Source of the DNA: Chloroflexota bacterium
GTDB taxonomy: Bacteria; Chloroflexota; Anaerolineae; Anaerolineales; Anaerolineaceae
Assembly (NCBI GenBank): GCA_012797215.1
Contig: JAAZPN010000012.1
Coordinates: forward strand, 1-18,636
Length of the DNA stretch: 18,636 bases
Reading direction: 5' to 3'
Shown: in pieces, positions 7,456 to 14,949 of the stretch
Layout: every line of letters starts with the position of its first letter
Position numbering within the stretch: the stretch's first letter is position 1
Notes under the pieces: generated by a model
Told to the model about the DNA's origin: nothing
Databases searched by the model: none
The model's input: the letters and a program-made list of their open reading frames with translations, nothing else
Translations under genes and position numbers: made by a program

Positions 7456-7863
7456 ATGAACTCAAAAAACGATATTACTCAAAATGTTCTTTGCGGAGGC
7501 GTTACCAAAGCTGAAATTTTGCTCTTGCACCAGCAAGTGTGTTATGCCCTGGGCGATCCAACACGCATTCTACTGCTCTACATTCTGAGAGAAGGTCCGC
7601 AATCCGTCGGGGAACTGACTGAACGGATGAAGCTGCCCCAGTCCACCGTTTCCCGCCACCTGCGGGTACTGAGAGAGCGATCCCTGGTTCAGGTTGAAAA
7701 ACGCGGGACTTCCAATTTGTACACGATGACCGACGCGCGCGTTACGGATGCTTTGGACTTGCTGCGCCAGGTACTAAATCAACAGTTGTCAGAACGGGCG
7801 AATCTGACCGCTGCTATTCAATGTGTTTATCCGCCCAATGAAGTATTCAGCGATAAGGAGTGA
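7456..7863 (+). CDS. ArsR/SmtB-family winged-helix repressor
   Basis: 135-residue transcriptional regulator, expected to be a dimeric repressor of its own operon. Core fold: HQQVCYALGDPTRILLLYIL (helices 1-2, residues 25-44), SVGELTERMKLPQSTVSRHL (recognition helix-turn-helix, 50-69) and the wing around VQVEKRGTSNLYTMT (78-92). The metal-binding ELCVCD motif of classic ArsR is absent. Its three cysteines are C13, C29 and C123. The cysteine seen in the persulfide sensors BigR and SqrR within the LMILC stretch is leucine here, so a thiol sensor would need different residues; the inducer is unknown. A start at 7396 would extend into the promoter, so the ATG at 7456 is chosen despite a weak ribosome site. 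The stop lies 3 nt before the sulfurtransferase fusion gene, whose AAGGAG is embedded in the last codons, implying coupling. Confidence 0.87.
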   Translation: MNSKNDITQNVLCGGVTKAEILLLHQQVCYALGDPTRILLLYILREGPQSVGELTERMKLPQSTVSRHLRVLRERSLVQVEKRGTSNLYTMTDARVTDALDLLRQVLNQQLSERANLTAAIQCVYPPNEVFSDKE

Positions 7864-7866
7864 GAT

Positions 7867-10350
7867 ATGAAAGTTGTGATTGTGGGAGGCGTCGCGGGCG
7901 GCGCCAGTACGGCAGCCCGCTTGCGCCGGGTTGATGAAAGCGCGGAAATTATCATGCTCGAAAAGGGACCTTACGTCTCTTTTGCCAATTGCGGACTGCC
8001 TTACCACATCGGCGGCGTCATCAAAGATCGCGACCAGCTGTTGGTGGTCACCCCTGACACCTTGCGGGACCTGCTGAATATTGAAGCGCGGGTGAATAAC
8101 GAGGTGCTCTCGATCAATCGACAGGAAAAGCAGGTTACCGTGAAAGACCTGGCTAGCGGTCGCGAGTATCAGGAAAGCTACGACAAACTGGTGCTTGCCA
8201 CAGGCGCCGTGCCAATTGTGCCGCCCTTGCCCGGAGTGGACCTCCCGGGGGTCTACATCCTTCATAACATCCCCGAAATGGACGCAATCGAAACCTGCCT
8301 GAGCGATAACTGCCCCAAACGCGTTGTTGTGGTCGGCGGTGGATTTATTGGCCTGGAAATTGCTGAAAACCTTGCTGAAAAAGGACTGCAGGTCAGCGTG
8401 GTGGAAATGCTTAACCAGGTCATGGCTCCGGTGGATTTTGAGTTAGCTGCGATGGTTCACCACCATCTCGCATTCCACAATGTCGGCCTGATGTTAGGCG
8501 ACGGCTTGAAAAGCATCGAAAAAGTGGCTGGAGATGGCAGCCTGCAGGTGAACCTGGCCAGCGGCAAAGGCCTTCCGGCGGATATGGTTGTGCTGGCCAT
8601 TGGCGTGCGCCCCGAAACTTCCCTGGCAAAGGCAGCCGGGCTGGAGTTGGGCGTACGCGGAACCATCGCCACGAACGACCAGATGCAGACCTCCGACCCG
8701 GATATTTTTGCCGTTGGGGACGATGCCCAGCTGACCCACACCATCCTCAAGCAACCGACTTTTCTGGCGCTTGCGGGGCCTGCCAGCCGCGAAGGCCGCA
8801 CAGCAGCGGACGCGATGGTGGGAAGGAGCACCAAGTTTCCTGGCGTACAAGGCACCTCTGTTGTCAAAATTTTCGATCTGACCGTCGCTTCCACTGGCCT
8901 AAACCAGCGGCAGCTGGAACAAGCTGCTTTGCCCTTTGATTCGGTAATTATCCATGCCAACAGTCATGCGTCCTATTATCCCGGTGCCGCTCAGATGGCG
9001 CTTAAATTGCTCTTCTCCCCGCAGGATGGACGCATCTACGGCGCTCAGGCCGTCGGGCCGGACGGCGTGGAAAAGCGCATTGATGTCATTGCCACGGCAA
9101 TTAAAGGCAGGCTGAGCGTGTATGACCTGGAAGAACTGGAACTTTGCTACGCTCCGCCCTTTGGTTCCTCGCGCGACCCCGTGAATATTGCTGGTTTTGC
9201 CGCCGGGAATATTCTGCGTGGAGACGCGCCGGTCATTCATTGGAACGAAGTGGATTCTCTCGACCAGAATGATTGGTTCATCCTGGATGCCCGCCTGCCC
9301 GAAGAAGGCACGCTCGGCAGCCTCCCAAACAGCCATAATATTCCGATGCAGCAGCTGCGCCAGCGTTTGGGCGAACTCCCCAGAGATCGCAAAATCCTGG
9401 TGTATTGCGCCTCCGGACAGCGTTCGTACTTCGCGGTGCGAGTGCTGCGCCAAAATGGCTTTGACGCCTATAATCTCAGCGGCGGCTATAAGACCTACGC
9501 GTACGCCGTCAGCCCACAATCTCACCAGCCCGAAATGGAGACAAAGAACGTGACCATAGCACAATCAGACACCGTTCAAAAGGATGCCCTCGCGGCCAAT
9601 GAATACCAACTGGATGCCTGCGGCTTGCAGTGCCCCGGACCCATTCTGAAGCTGTATAACAAAGTCAAGGAAATGCAAGATGGGGACATTGTTACCGTGC
9701 AGGCTACCGATTACGGTTTCGCGAATGACGTTGGCGCGTGGACAAAAACAACAGGCAACACCTTGCTCAGCTTGGAGAACGCCGGTGGCGTGATCACCGC
9801 CCGCGTGCAAAAAGGTCTGCCAGCAGAAGCAGCTGCTGCCTCTACTGCGCTGAGCAATAACGGCTCCCAAAATGGGTCCCCAAAAGATATGACCATGATT
9901 GTGTTCTCTGGCGAGTTGGATAAAGCTATCGCGGCTTTTATCATCGCCAACGGCTTTGCTTCTATGGGCCAACGCGCGACGCTTTTCTTCACCTTCTGGG
10001 GTCTAAATCTGCTGCGCAAAGATAACCCGCCCGCGCTAAAGAAAACCTTTATCGAGCGCATGTTCGGCTGGATGATGCCCCGCGGTTCAAAAAAGGCCGT
10101 CCTTTCTCAGATGCACATGCTGGGTATGGGTACCGGCATGATTAAGAACATCATGAAAAAGAAGAACGTTGATTCTTTGCCGCAGTTGATTCAGACCGCC
10201 CAGCAAAACGGCGTCAGACTGCTGGCGTGCCAGATGACCATGGATTTAATGGGCATCAAACGCGAGGAGTTAATCGACGGCGTGGAAGTTGCTGGTGTTG
10301 CCACGATGGCAGCAGACGCCACCACCACGAATACGCACTTCTTTATCTAA
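7867..10350 (+). CDS. four-domain sulfur relay protein: CoA-disulfide reductase-like / rhodanese / TusA / DrsE_2
   Basis: 827-residue cytoplasmic fusion for handling persulfide sulfur. Residues 1-~447 are an FAD/NAD(P)H pyridine nucleotide-disulfide oxidoreductase: FAD loop GGVAGGASTAARLRR, redox Cys42 (SFANCGLPYH), NAD loop VVGGGFIGLEIAENL, second FAD motif IFAVGDD, and a C-terminal dimer domain with CYAPPFGSSRDPVN; this matches CoA-disulfide/persulfide reductases. Residues ~458-555 are a rhodanese with active loop C514-ASGQRS. Residues ~578-650 are TusA with LDACGLQCPGP, where C589 is the sulfur carrier. A short Ala/Ser/Asn linker follows. Residues 675-827 are a DrsE_2 domain with conserved Cys788 (LACQMTMDLMG). 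All four thiols are intact, so sulfur could pass between domains within one chain. AAGGAG 6 nt upstream fixes the start. Exact substrate (CoA persulfide, glutathione-like or polysulfide) cannot be read from sequence. Confidence 0.93.
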   Translation: MKVVIVGGVAGGASTAARLRRVDESAEIIMLEKGPYVSFANCGLPYHIGGVIKDRDQLLVVTPDTLRDLLNIEARVNNEVLSINRQEKQVTVKDLASGREYQESYDKLVLATGAVPIVPPLPGVDLPGVYILHNIPEMDAIETCLSDNCPKRVVVVGGGFIGLEIAENLAEKGLQVSVVEMLNQVMAPVDFELAAMVHHHLAFHNVGLMLGDGLKSIEKVAGDGSLQVNLASGKGLPADMVVLAIGVRPETSLAKAAGLELGVRGTIATNDQMQTSDPDIFAVGDDAQLTHTILKQPTFLALAGPASREGRTAADAMVGRSTKFPGVQGTSVVKIFDLTVASTGLNQRQLEQAALPFDSVIIHANSHASYYPGAAQMALKLLFSPQDGRIYGAQAVGPDGVEKRIDVIATAIKGRLSVYDLEELELCYAPPFGSSRDPVNIAGFAAGNILRGDAPVIHWNEVDSLDQNDWFILDARLPEEGTLGSLPNSHNIPMQQLRQRLGELPRDRKILVYCASGQRSYFAVRVLRQNGFDAYNLSGGYKTYAYAVSPQSHQPEMETKNVTIAQSDTVQKDALAANEYQLDACGLQCPGPILKLYNKVKEMQDGDIVTVQATDYGFANDVGAWTKTTGNTLLSLENAGGVITARVQKGLPAEAAAASTALSNNGSQNGSPKDMTMIVFSGELDKAIAAFIIANGFASMGQRATLFFTFWGLNLLRKDNPPALKKTFIERMFGWMMPRGSKKAVLSQMHMLGMGTGMIKNIMKKKNVDSLPQLIQTAQQNGVRLLACQMTMDLMGIKREELIDGVEVAGVATMAADATTTNTHFFI

Positions 10351-10365
10351 AAACCTGCAATATTA

Positions 10366-10398
10366 AGAACAGGCGGATGCATCACATCCGCCTGTTCT
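10366..10398 (+). terminator. rho-independent terminator after the sulfur operon
   Basis: AGAACAGGCGGATG, loop CATCA, CATCCGCCTGTTCT: a perfect 14-bp stem, 15 nt past the stop at 10350, followed by GTTTCTC. The T-run is short on the plus strand. On the minus strand TTAATATT follows the stem, so it may also help end the convergent SIS gene. Confidence 0.85.
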
Positions 10399-10445
10399 GT
10401 TTCTCAGTGCTTTAGGGTCTGGGGATATTAATATAGGTAATCGTC

Positions 10446-11486
10446 CTAAAAAGTCTCAGTAATCTTGGATAATCCCTTAGGATGGTCCGGGTCCAGTCCG
10501 CGCGCAAGCGCCATTTGCCAGGCAAGCACCTGCCCTGGGATGACCGCCGGGATAGGCGAGAGCCACTCGGGGGTGCCAGCGGCCAGCGGCATGGCGAGCT
10601 GCGCCATCCCGAGGACTTCTTCCCGGTCGGAAATAACCACCAGTTCAGCACCGAGGCGCCGGGCTTTGCGGATTAGAGCAGCTGTGTCGCGGTACATCAC
10701 ACCTGAAGGCGCAACAGCCAGAAGTGGATAGCCTTTGTGTAGCGAAGCTACTGGCCCATGCAAAAAATCCGCGGAGGAATACGGCACCGTTGTCACGCCT
10801 GTCAGCTCCTTGAGCTTTAAGGCAACCTCGAATGCCGTGCAGTAGTTGTAACCGCGTCCTATCACGGCGCCGTGCTGCATGAACCGGTATCTTTCCATAC
10901 GAGCTGTAAGAGCAAGGGAGAGCGCCAGGGTACTTTCAACTTGATGTGGAAGCGTAGAAAGTTCCTTCAACAGACCTTTCTTTCCGGAGAAAACCGCAGA
11001 AAGCAGCGCGACAGCTGCTAGCGAGCTGGTGTAGGTCTTGGTTGCCGCCACAGAAAGCTCCGGTCCCGCGCCGAGCGCAAGGACATGATCCGCGCAAGCC
11101 TCAAGCGGTGATCCGGGGATGTTTGTGATGGCAACAGTGGGGCGTTTTTGCGCCCGTGCGGTCTCCAATACGGATACCACATCCGGAGATTTTCCGGATT
11201 GAGAAATGCCCAGAACAAGCGCGCCCTCCAGGTTTGGGGACTTTTGGTATACAGAAAAAACAGAAGGCGTTGCCAACGCAACGGGGATTTGATTGACAAT
11301 TTGGAAAAGATATTGGGCGTAACGCGCGGCGTTATCAGAGCTGCCCCGGGCTGCAATAAGAATGTAGTGAAATTTGCCCCGCAGCCCGGAAATCAGTTCC
11401 AGGGCTTGATCTGCCCCCTGCGCCAGCAAGCGCCGCAGCACAATGGGCTGCTCGAGAATTTCATTTTCCAAAATCGAAGCGCTCAT
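10446..11486 (-). CDS. double-SIS sugar-phosphate isomerase/deaminase (GlmS-isomerase-like, NagB-II-type)
   Basis: 346-residue cytoplasmic enzyme made of two SIS domains, like the isomerase half of GlmS. First SIS (about 35-165): ARGSSDNAARYAQYL, GISQSGKSPDVV and ELSVAATKTYT, the phosphosugar-binding loops. Second SIS (about 195-335): GRGYNYCTAFEVALKLKEL and SSADFLHGP. Residues matching the GlmS isomerase catalytic set are present: Glu in KLKEL, His in FLHGP and the C-terminal Lys in GLSKITETF. The N-terminal glutaminase domain with its catalytic Cys is missing, so glutamine cannot be the nitrogen source; glucosamine-6-phosphate deaminase/isomerase (NagB-II) or a related ketosamine enzyme is most likely. 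It starts 15 nt after the NYN gene stop with a weak ribosome site (AAGAAAG), suggesting cotranscription. Confidence 0.87.
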   Translation of the reverse strand: MSASILENEILEQPIVLRRLLAQGADQALELISGLRGKFHYILIAARGSSDNAARYAQYLFQIVNQIPVALATPSVFSVYQKSPNLEGALVLGISQSGKSPDVVSVLETARAQKRPTVAITNIPGSPLEACADHVLALGAGPELSVAATKTYTSSLAAVALLSAVFSGKKGLLKELSTLPHQVESTLALSLALTARMERYRFMQHGAVIGRGYNYCTAFEVALKLKELTGVTTVPYSSADFLHGPVASLHKGYPLLAVAPSGVMYRDTAALIRKARRLGAELVVISDREEVLGMAQLAMPLAAGTPEWLSPIPAVIPGQVLAWQMALARGLDPDHPKGLSKITETF

Positions 11487-11501
11487 GGATGCTTTCTTAA
11501 G

Positions 11502-12056
11502 CTACTGACCGAAAACGCCTGAGGATTTGTGCCGCCAACAATCTTTTAGGAATTCCTCATCCAAAAGGTGATAAACGTCACAGGACTGCTGCAATTCCCT
11601 GGAAGATAGAGTTCTGGTGGTCGCATTTTCAACGTGCTTCCCTGCCCGTTTGACAACCTGGACTGCCCGGCAGAAATCCGAGTCCCCTGAGATAAGCACC
11701 GCAGTTTCGTAGGTGTTTTGCAGGTCGAGCATATCCACCGCCAATGCAACATCCACCCCTTTTTCGATATAGGACCCATTGTGCAAAACCAAGCGCCCCA
11801 GGAAGACCTCAAAATAAGGTAAACGGCGCAGCGCGTCCAAAAATTTGAGCTGCCGTTTATAGCGCTCCACCTCGGTTTCAAGAATGGCTTGTTCCTGGTT
11901 TGGCGCAACGGCGTAATAATAAACCCTGGATAAAGTCCTGCCGTTCAACAGTTTTTGAACCAACTTTTGGAAGTCCAGGTCGAGTCTTTGCAGATCTTTG
12001 ATCAGCCCAAAATAGAGGTTAGTCCCATCGATGAAGAAGGTAACCCGCTCACTCAT
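11502..12056 (-). CDS. NYN-domain (LabA/DUF88, PIN-like) putative ribonuclease
   Basis: 184-residue protein of the NYN family, PIN-fold proteins thought to cut RNA using metal-binding acidic residues. Visible motifs: FFIDGTNLYFG (D10, N13) at the N terminus, GVDVALAVDML (D102, D108), and LISGDSDFCRAV (D125, D127), which together form the acidic pocket. The rest is alpha/beta with a Lys/Arg-rich middle (YKRQLKFLDALRRLP). The ATG at 12056 has a near-perfect AAGGAGG 4 nt upstream; a start at 12080 would lie inside the terminator U tract and is rejected. All transcripts must cross the leader terminator directly upstream. The gene precedes the SIS enzyme gene by 15 nt. The RNA target is unknown; self-control through its own structured leader is possible but speculative. 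Confidence 0.88.
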   Translation of the reverse strand: MSERVTFFIDGTNLYFGLIKDLQRLDLDFQKLVQKLLNGRTLSRVYYYAVAPNQEQAILETEVERYKRQLKFLDALRRLPYFEVFLGRLVLHNGSYIEKGVDVALAVDMLDLQNTYETAVLISGDSDFCRAVQVVKRAGKHVENATTRTLSSRELQQSCDVYHLLDEEFLKDCWRHKSSGVFGQ

Positions 12057-12064
12057 AGCCCTCC

Positions 12065-12208
12065 TTAAAAAAATACCCAAGATTGATATACAATCCTGGG
12101 GGTTTTGTTGCCTGAAATGAAAGAGAGAGTTTCCATTTCAGGGAGTTTGTTAAAAACAAGTATAAGCCGATTGTAAAGATTGTCAAGATTTTCGGCTTTT
12201 ATTTCCAT
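12065..12208 (-). CDS. possible 47-residue leader ORF overlapping the attenuator
   Basis: An open frame from the ATG at 12208, with AGGAG 9 nt upstream, runs through both leader hairpins and stops with a TAA that touches the AAGGAGG of the NYN gene, an arrangement suited to translational coupling. The peptide (starting MEIKAENLDNLYNRL) has no run of a single regulatory amino acid, and the best promoter lies inside it, so only transcripts from farther upstream would carry its start. It may be chance; I list it because its end is so neatly placed. Confidence 0.22.
   Translation of the reverse strand: MEIKAENLDNLYNRLILVFNKLPEMETLSFISGNKTPRIVYQSWVFF
12067..12100 (-). terminator. intrinsic terminator in the NYN leader (candidate attenuator)
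   Basis: On the minus strand, CCCAGGATTG, loop TATAT, CAATCTTGGG: a 10-bp stem with one G-U pair, then TA and seven T. The end of the U tract overlaps the start of the AAGGAGG used by the NYN gene, leaving no room for a promoter after it. It therefore lies between the promoter and the gene it precedes, which is the layout of an attenuator rather than of a plain end-of-operon terminator. Confidence 0.75.
12111..12142 (-). promoter_or_regulatory. leader hairpin 1 (upstream of the attenuating terminator)
   Basis: On the minus-strand RNA, CCTGAAATG and CATTTCAGG form a perfect 9-bp stem that can extend 3 more pairs (one G-U), closing a pyrimidine-rich loop of about 8 nt (ACTCTCTC). It lies about 10 nt after the predicted transcription start and 10 nt before the terminator stem. 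The CUCUUU of its loop side could pair with the AAGGAG of the NYN ribosome site, a possible long-range contact. Confidence 0.55.
12159..12186 (-). promoter_or_regulatory. near-consensus sigma-70 promoter upstream of the NYN gene
   Basis: On the minus strand, a perfect -35 TTGACA (12181-12186), a 16-nt spacer and -10 TATACT (12159-12164). This is the best promoter match I found in the window. The predicted transcription start is near 12152, leaving a leader of about 95 nt before the NYN start codon. Confidence 0.7.
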
Positions 12209-12361
12209 GCGTTTTTTCTCCTGCAACGCGCTGCGTACTTCCCTCGCCCTCGCTGCTGTTGACAAAATTGTAACATAGCCCTGTTTTTTTTGGCCAAATA
12301 TTCCTGGGTTTATTCGTAGTACATATGGCTACGCGCAACGCTTGGTGTCCATCAAAATCCT
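12209..12361. other. spacer between ABC operon and NYN leader
   Basis: About 150 bp after the last ABC permease gene. It contains a -10-like TACAAT on the minus strand (12268-12273) without a matching -35. I see no hairpin with a U tract to end the ABC transcript, so ABC read-through may continue into the NYN leader and its terminator. Confidence 0.4.
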
Positions 12362-13156
12362 CTAGAGGAACACATCCCGCCGCTGATAGGAGAAATAAGC
12401 CGCTAGCAAGAAAATGCTAACAAAAAGGCCGGTCAATATAATGGGGAGCGCTTTCAACGCGCCGCCGCTCAGCATCTCAGCCGGGTCAAAATAGCGGAAT
12501 GGCGTGACAAATTTGAGAAAGTCCAGGCTTTCTGCCATCCTTGAAATGGTAAAGAGGAAATAAGCCCCCAACACCGCGCCCAAACCAATGGACGCGCCGC
12601 GCTGGCTTTTCCCCAATGCGCAGCCCAACAAGAAACCCAGCATCAGGAAGTACATCTCCAACAGAAACATCGCCGCCATTTCGTTCCGAATGAAGCGTTC
12701 CAAGCCTGCCTCCGGCGGATACGCACGGATCGCGAGCAGCGAAACCGCCCAGGTAATCCCCACCAACGCGGCGCAGTTCACCAACGCGGCTAACAATTTC
12801 ATTGTCAGCAGTTTTGCTCTGGAGACCGGCAAAACCAGGGAAAATTCGGCCGTTTTTTCGCGCTCTTCACGCGCCGCAATGTCATTTCCCCAAAGGACCG
12901 CGGCAATCGTGCCCATCAGGCCAAAATAGGTGAACATAGCCCCAAAAAAGCCGCTGAGCGTGGTCAGATTAAAAGCGCTCATATTAAGAGAATCCATCAG
13001 TGCTTTGGGCATGCTGTCCAAAATCGCCAGGCTGGCAGGGTTATCCGCAAAGGCCGCGTACTTCGCGACAGCGATAACAATCAACAGTGCCAAACTTCCA
13101 CCCCAGATAAGCAGAGATTTGAGGCCGCGTTTCAATTCGTGTAAGAAAATCGCCAT
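12362..13156 (-). CDS. ABC-2 type transporter permease (second of a pair)
   Basis: 264-residue integral membrane subunit of an ABC-2 exporter. It begins MAIFLHELKRGLKSLLIW, a short cytoplasmic amphipathic start followed by about six membrane segments: ~16-32, 68-90, 115-140, 162-182, 190-205 and 235-255. It has the conserved REEREKTAEFSLVLPVSR loop between segments 2 and 3 and ends FSYQRRDVFL. It is a diverged paralogue of the upstream permease: both share the opening IFLHE, a TPFxxFDP motif before the last segment and a terminal YQRRD. It starts 12 nt after the previous gene, with AAAGGGAAGAG as ribosome site. With the ATPase and the other permease it should form a heteromeric exporter; the cargo is unknown (antibiotic, peptide or sodium exporters of the BcrB/NatB kind are typical). 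Confidence 0.88.
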   Translation of the reverse strand: MAIFLHELKRGLKSLLIWGGSLALLIVIAVAKYAAFADNPASLAILDSMPKALMDSLNMSAFNLTTLSGFFGAMFTYFGLMGTIAAVLWGNDIAAREEREKTAEFSLVLPVSRAKLLTMKLLAALVNCAALVGITWAVSLLAIRAYPPEAGLERFIRNEMAAMFLLEMYFLMLGFLLGCALGKSQRGASIGLGAVLGAYFLFTISRMAESLDFLKFVTPFRYFDPAEMLSGGALKALPIILTGLFVSIFLLAAYFSYQRRDVFL

Positions 13157-13168
13157 TCTCTTCCCTTT

Positions 13169-13975
13169 CTATACAGCTGGGATGTCCCGGCGCTGATAAA
13201 ACCAGTAACTCAATCCAATGCAAACAATCACTACTATCAGGTCCACCAGCAAAAAAGGCGCATCAAAAGCCTGGTTGCGGACGATAAAGCCCGGGTCAAA
13301 GTGTTTAAATGGCGTTAGGAGCTCTAACTTCACATCCCCGAGGACGCCGCTGAAGGCGTTCAGTACGTAAGCGCCAAAAGCCAGTCCCAACGCGTAGGGC
13401 GTGACGCTGTGGATTTTCCGTGCCAGGAGGGAAATTAACAATCCAACGCCAAGAAAAACAATTTGGAAAAAGAAACCGCTTAAGAGCACAAGCAGAATCG
13501 ACTTCGGGTTGTATGGAGTTGCGCCGCTAAACAACGCAATGGCTGTGAAGGTCCCCAACATGAGAGCCAAATTCGTGACGACCAGGCTTAATAATGCTGC
13601 CGCCAGCTTGCTGCTGAGAATGCTGCCGCGGCTGACTGGTTTGCTGAGCAAGAAATCAGCACGCAGTTCAGTCTCATCCACGGAGAGCAGACTAAAGCCG
13701 TAATTGGCCGCCTGAATTGCCAGGAGCAGCTGACAAAAAACAAACGAGAAGGCAAAATACCCTTCAATTGTGGCGAGGTCCATGTTTCCAAGGCCAAAAG
13801 CCGCGCGCAGTTCTTCGGGAAAGCGCGCTAAAACCTCGTCCATCAAGGCGGCGTCTTTGGTAAAACTTGTGAAAAGTGAGAAGAAAACAAAAATTACAGA
13901 AAGCAGCGCAACTGACCAGGTAATGACAGACCTGCGCTGCGCCCGGATTTCATGAAGAAAAATATTCGCGCTCAT
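13169..13975 (-). CDS. ABC-2 type transporter permease (first of a pair)
   Basis: 268-residue membrane subunit of the same exporter. It has six hydrophobic stretches, the cytoplasmic loop DETELRADFLLSKPVSR after segment 2 (the counterpart of REEREKTAEFSLVLPVSR in its partner), TPFKHFDPGF before the last segment, and an end WFYQRRDIPAV. The start is taken at the ATG at 13975 because MSANIFLHEIRAQRR aligns with the start of the paralogue; longer starts up to 14047 would add residues with no counterpart. It overlaps the 3' end of the ATPase gene by 26 nt and has no strong ribosome site, which points to translational coupling with the ATPase. Confidence 0.86.
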   Translation of the reverse strand: MSANIFLHEIRAQRRSVITWSVALLSVIFVFFSLFTSFTKDAALMDEVLARFPEELRAAFGLGNMDLATIEGYFAFSFVFCQLLLAIQAANYGFSLLSVDETELRADFLLSKPVSRGSILSSKLAAALLSLVVTNLALMLGTFTAIALFSGATPYNPKSILLVLLSGFFFQIVFLGVGLLISLLARKIHSVTPYALGLAFGAYVLNAFSGVLGDVKLELLTPFKHFDPGFIVRNQAFDAPFLLVDLIVVIVCIGLSYWFYQRRDIPAV

Positions 13976-14855
13976 TTTCAGCCCACTCATAGTAATGCAT
14001 GAAAATTTCTTCAAGCGAGGGTTCCTCGATACTGATGTCACTAACATCCGTCAACGCCAGTTTTCGCAAGATGTTATTAATGTCTCCGCGGAAGAAAAAT
14101 TGCACCAGTCCATTTTCTTTCTGCAGGTTGCTTACACCCGGCAGGTCAGCCGAAATTGGATTTTCTCCATTCACATTCAGGCGGATCTTCTTGTAATTAT
14201 TCTGCTGCAAGCTGCGTATATCGGATACTTCCACCAGCTTGCCCTCGCGGATAATCCCCACGCGATTGCACAAACGCTGCACTTCTCCCAGAATGTGCGA
14301 GGAAAAGAAAACGGTTACCCCGCGGTCATTCTCCTGGCGGATCAGGTCAAAAAACTTACGCTGCATCAGCGGGTCAAGCCCACTGGTAGGCTCATCCAGA
14401 AAGAGCAGCCTGGGGCTGTGCAGCAGCCCCTGGACAATACCAACCTTTTTCTTATTCCCATAAGAAAGATCGCGGATGCGCCTGCCCAACTCAAGCTCCA
14501 TCAAGTCTGAGAGTTCCTTTATACGGCTGGAGCTGTCACCTTTAAAGAAGCTTGCGGAATACTTCAGCAGGTCGATGACTTTCATATCTTCGTAATAAAA
14601 CACCTCAGAAGGCAGATAGCCGATATCTTTGCGTATTTCCGCGCCGGCGCTGATGATATCCTTCCCAAACAAGCAGGCGGAACCGCTGGTGGGATGAATT
14701 AATGAGAGCAGCAAACGGATGGTGGTGGATTTGCCCGCGCCGTTTGGGCCGATAAATCCAAAGATTTCTCCTTCTTCTACCTCAATAGAAAGATCCACAA
14801 TCCCCCGGGATTTGCCATAATACTTAGTGAGTTGATTAACTTCAATGACACGCAT
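13950..14855 (-). CDS. ABC transporter ATP-binding protein (exporter type)
   Basis: 301-residue ATPase energising the two permeases encoded directly downstream. Walker A GPNGAGKST (36-44), signature LSYGN (130-134, where most relatives have LSGGQ), Walker B LLFLDE (150-155) with the D-loop SGLD, and switch His187 (SSHIL). The ~70 residues beyond ~220 form the C-terminal domain common in BcrA/NatA/CcmA-type ATPases. TGGAG 7 nt before the ATG supports the start. A TATAAT on the minus strand (14950-14955) is the likely -10 of the three-gene operon, with only a poor -35. The gene order ATPase-permease-permease and the overlaps make one transporter likely; the substrate cannot be told. Confidence 0.93.
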   Translation of the reverse strand: MRVIEVNQLTKYYGKSRGIVDLSIEVEEGEIFGFIGPNGAGKSTTIRLLLSLIHPTSGSACLFGKDIISAGAEIRKDIGYLPSEVFYYEDMKVIDLLKYSASFFKGDSSSRIKELSDLMELELGRRIRDLSYGNKKKVGIVQGLLHSPRLLFLDEPTSGLDPLMQRKFFDLIRQENDRGVTVFFSSHILGEVQRLCNRVGIIREGKLVEVSDIRSLQQNNYKKIRLNVNGENPISADLPGVSNLQKENGLVQFFFRGDINNILRKLALTDVSDISIEEPSLEEIFMHYYEWAENEREYFSS

Positions 14856-14949
14856 AAATAAACTCCATTATCTAAACCAAGGTCAGACAGAGCGCTTGAA
14901 GTGGGAAGGCATCCCGCTCAGGCAAACGGCAACAGAACCGAATTGGGAA

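Noticed and set aside
6807..7514. 235-residue plus-strand ORF across lplA and the arsR promoter
   Set aside because: Mostly antisense to lplA and runs through the arsR promoter; no family motif or ribosome site.
8899..9564. 221-residue minus-strand ORF inside the sulfur fusion gene
   Set aside because: Lies opposite the oxidoreductase-rhodanese junction, where the plus frame carries all catalytic motifs; composition is that of a shadow frame.
12057..12080. Longer NYN start at 12080
   Set aside because: The start codon would lie in the terminator stem and the U tract would be coding; the ATG at 12056 has a near-ideal ribosome site.
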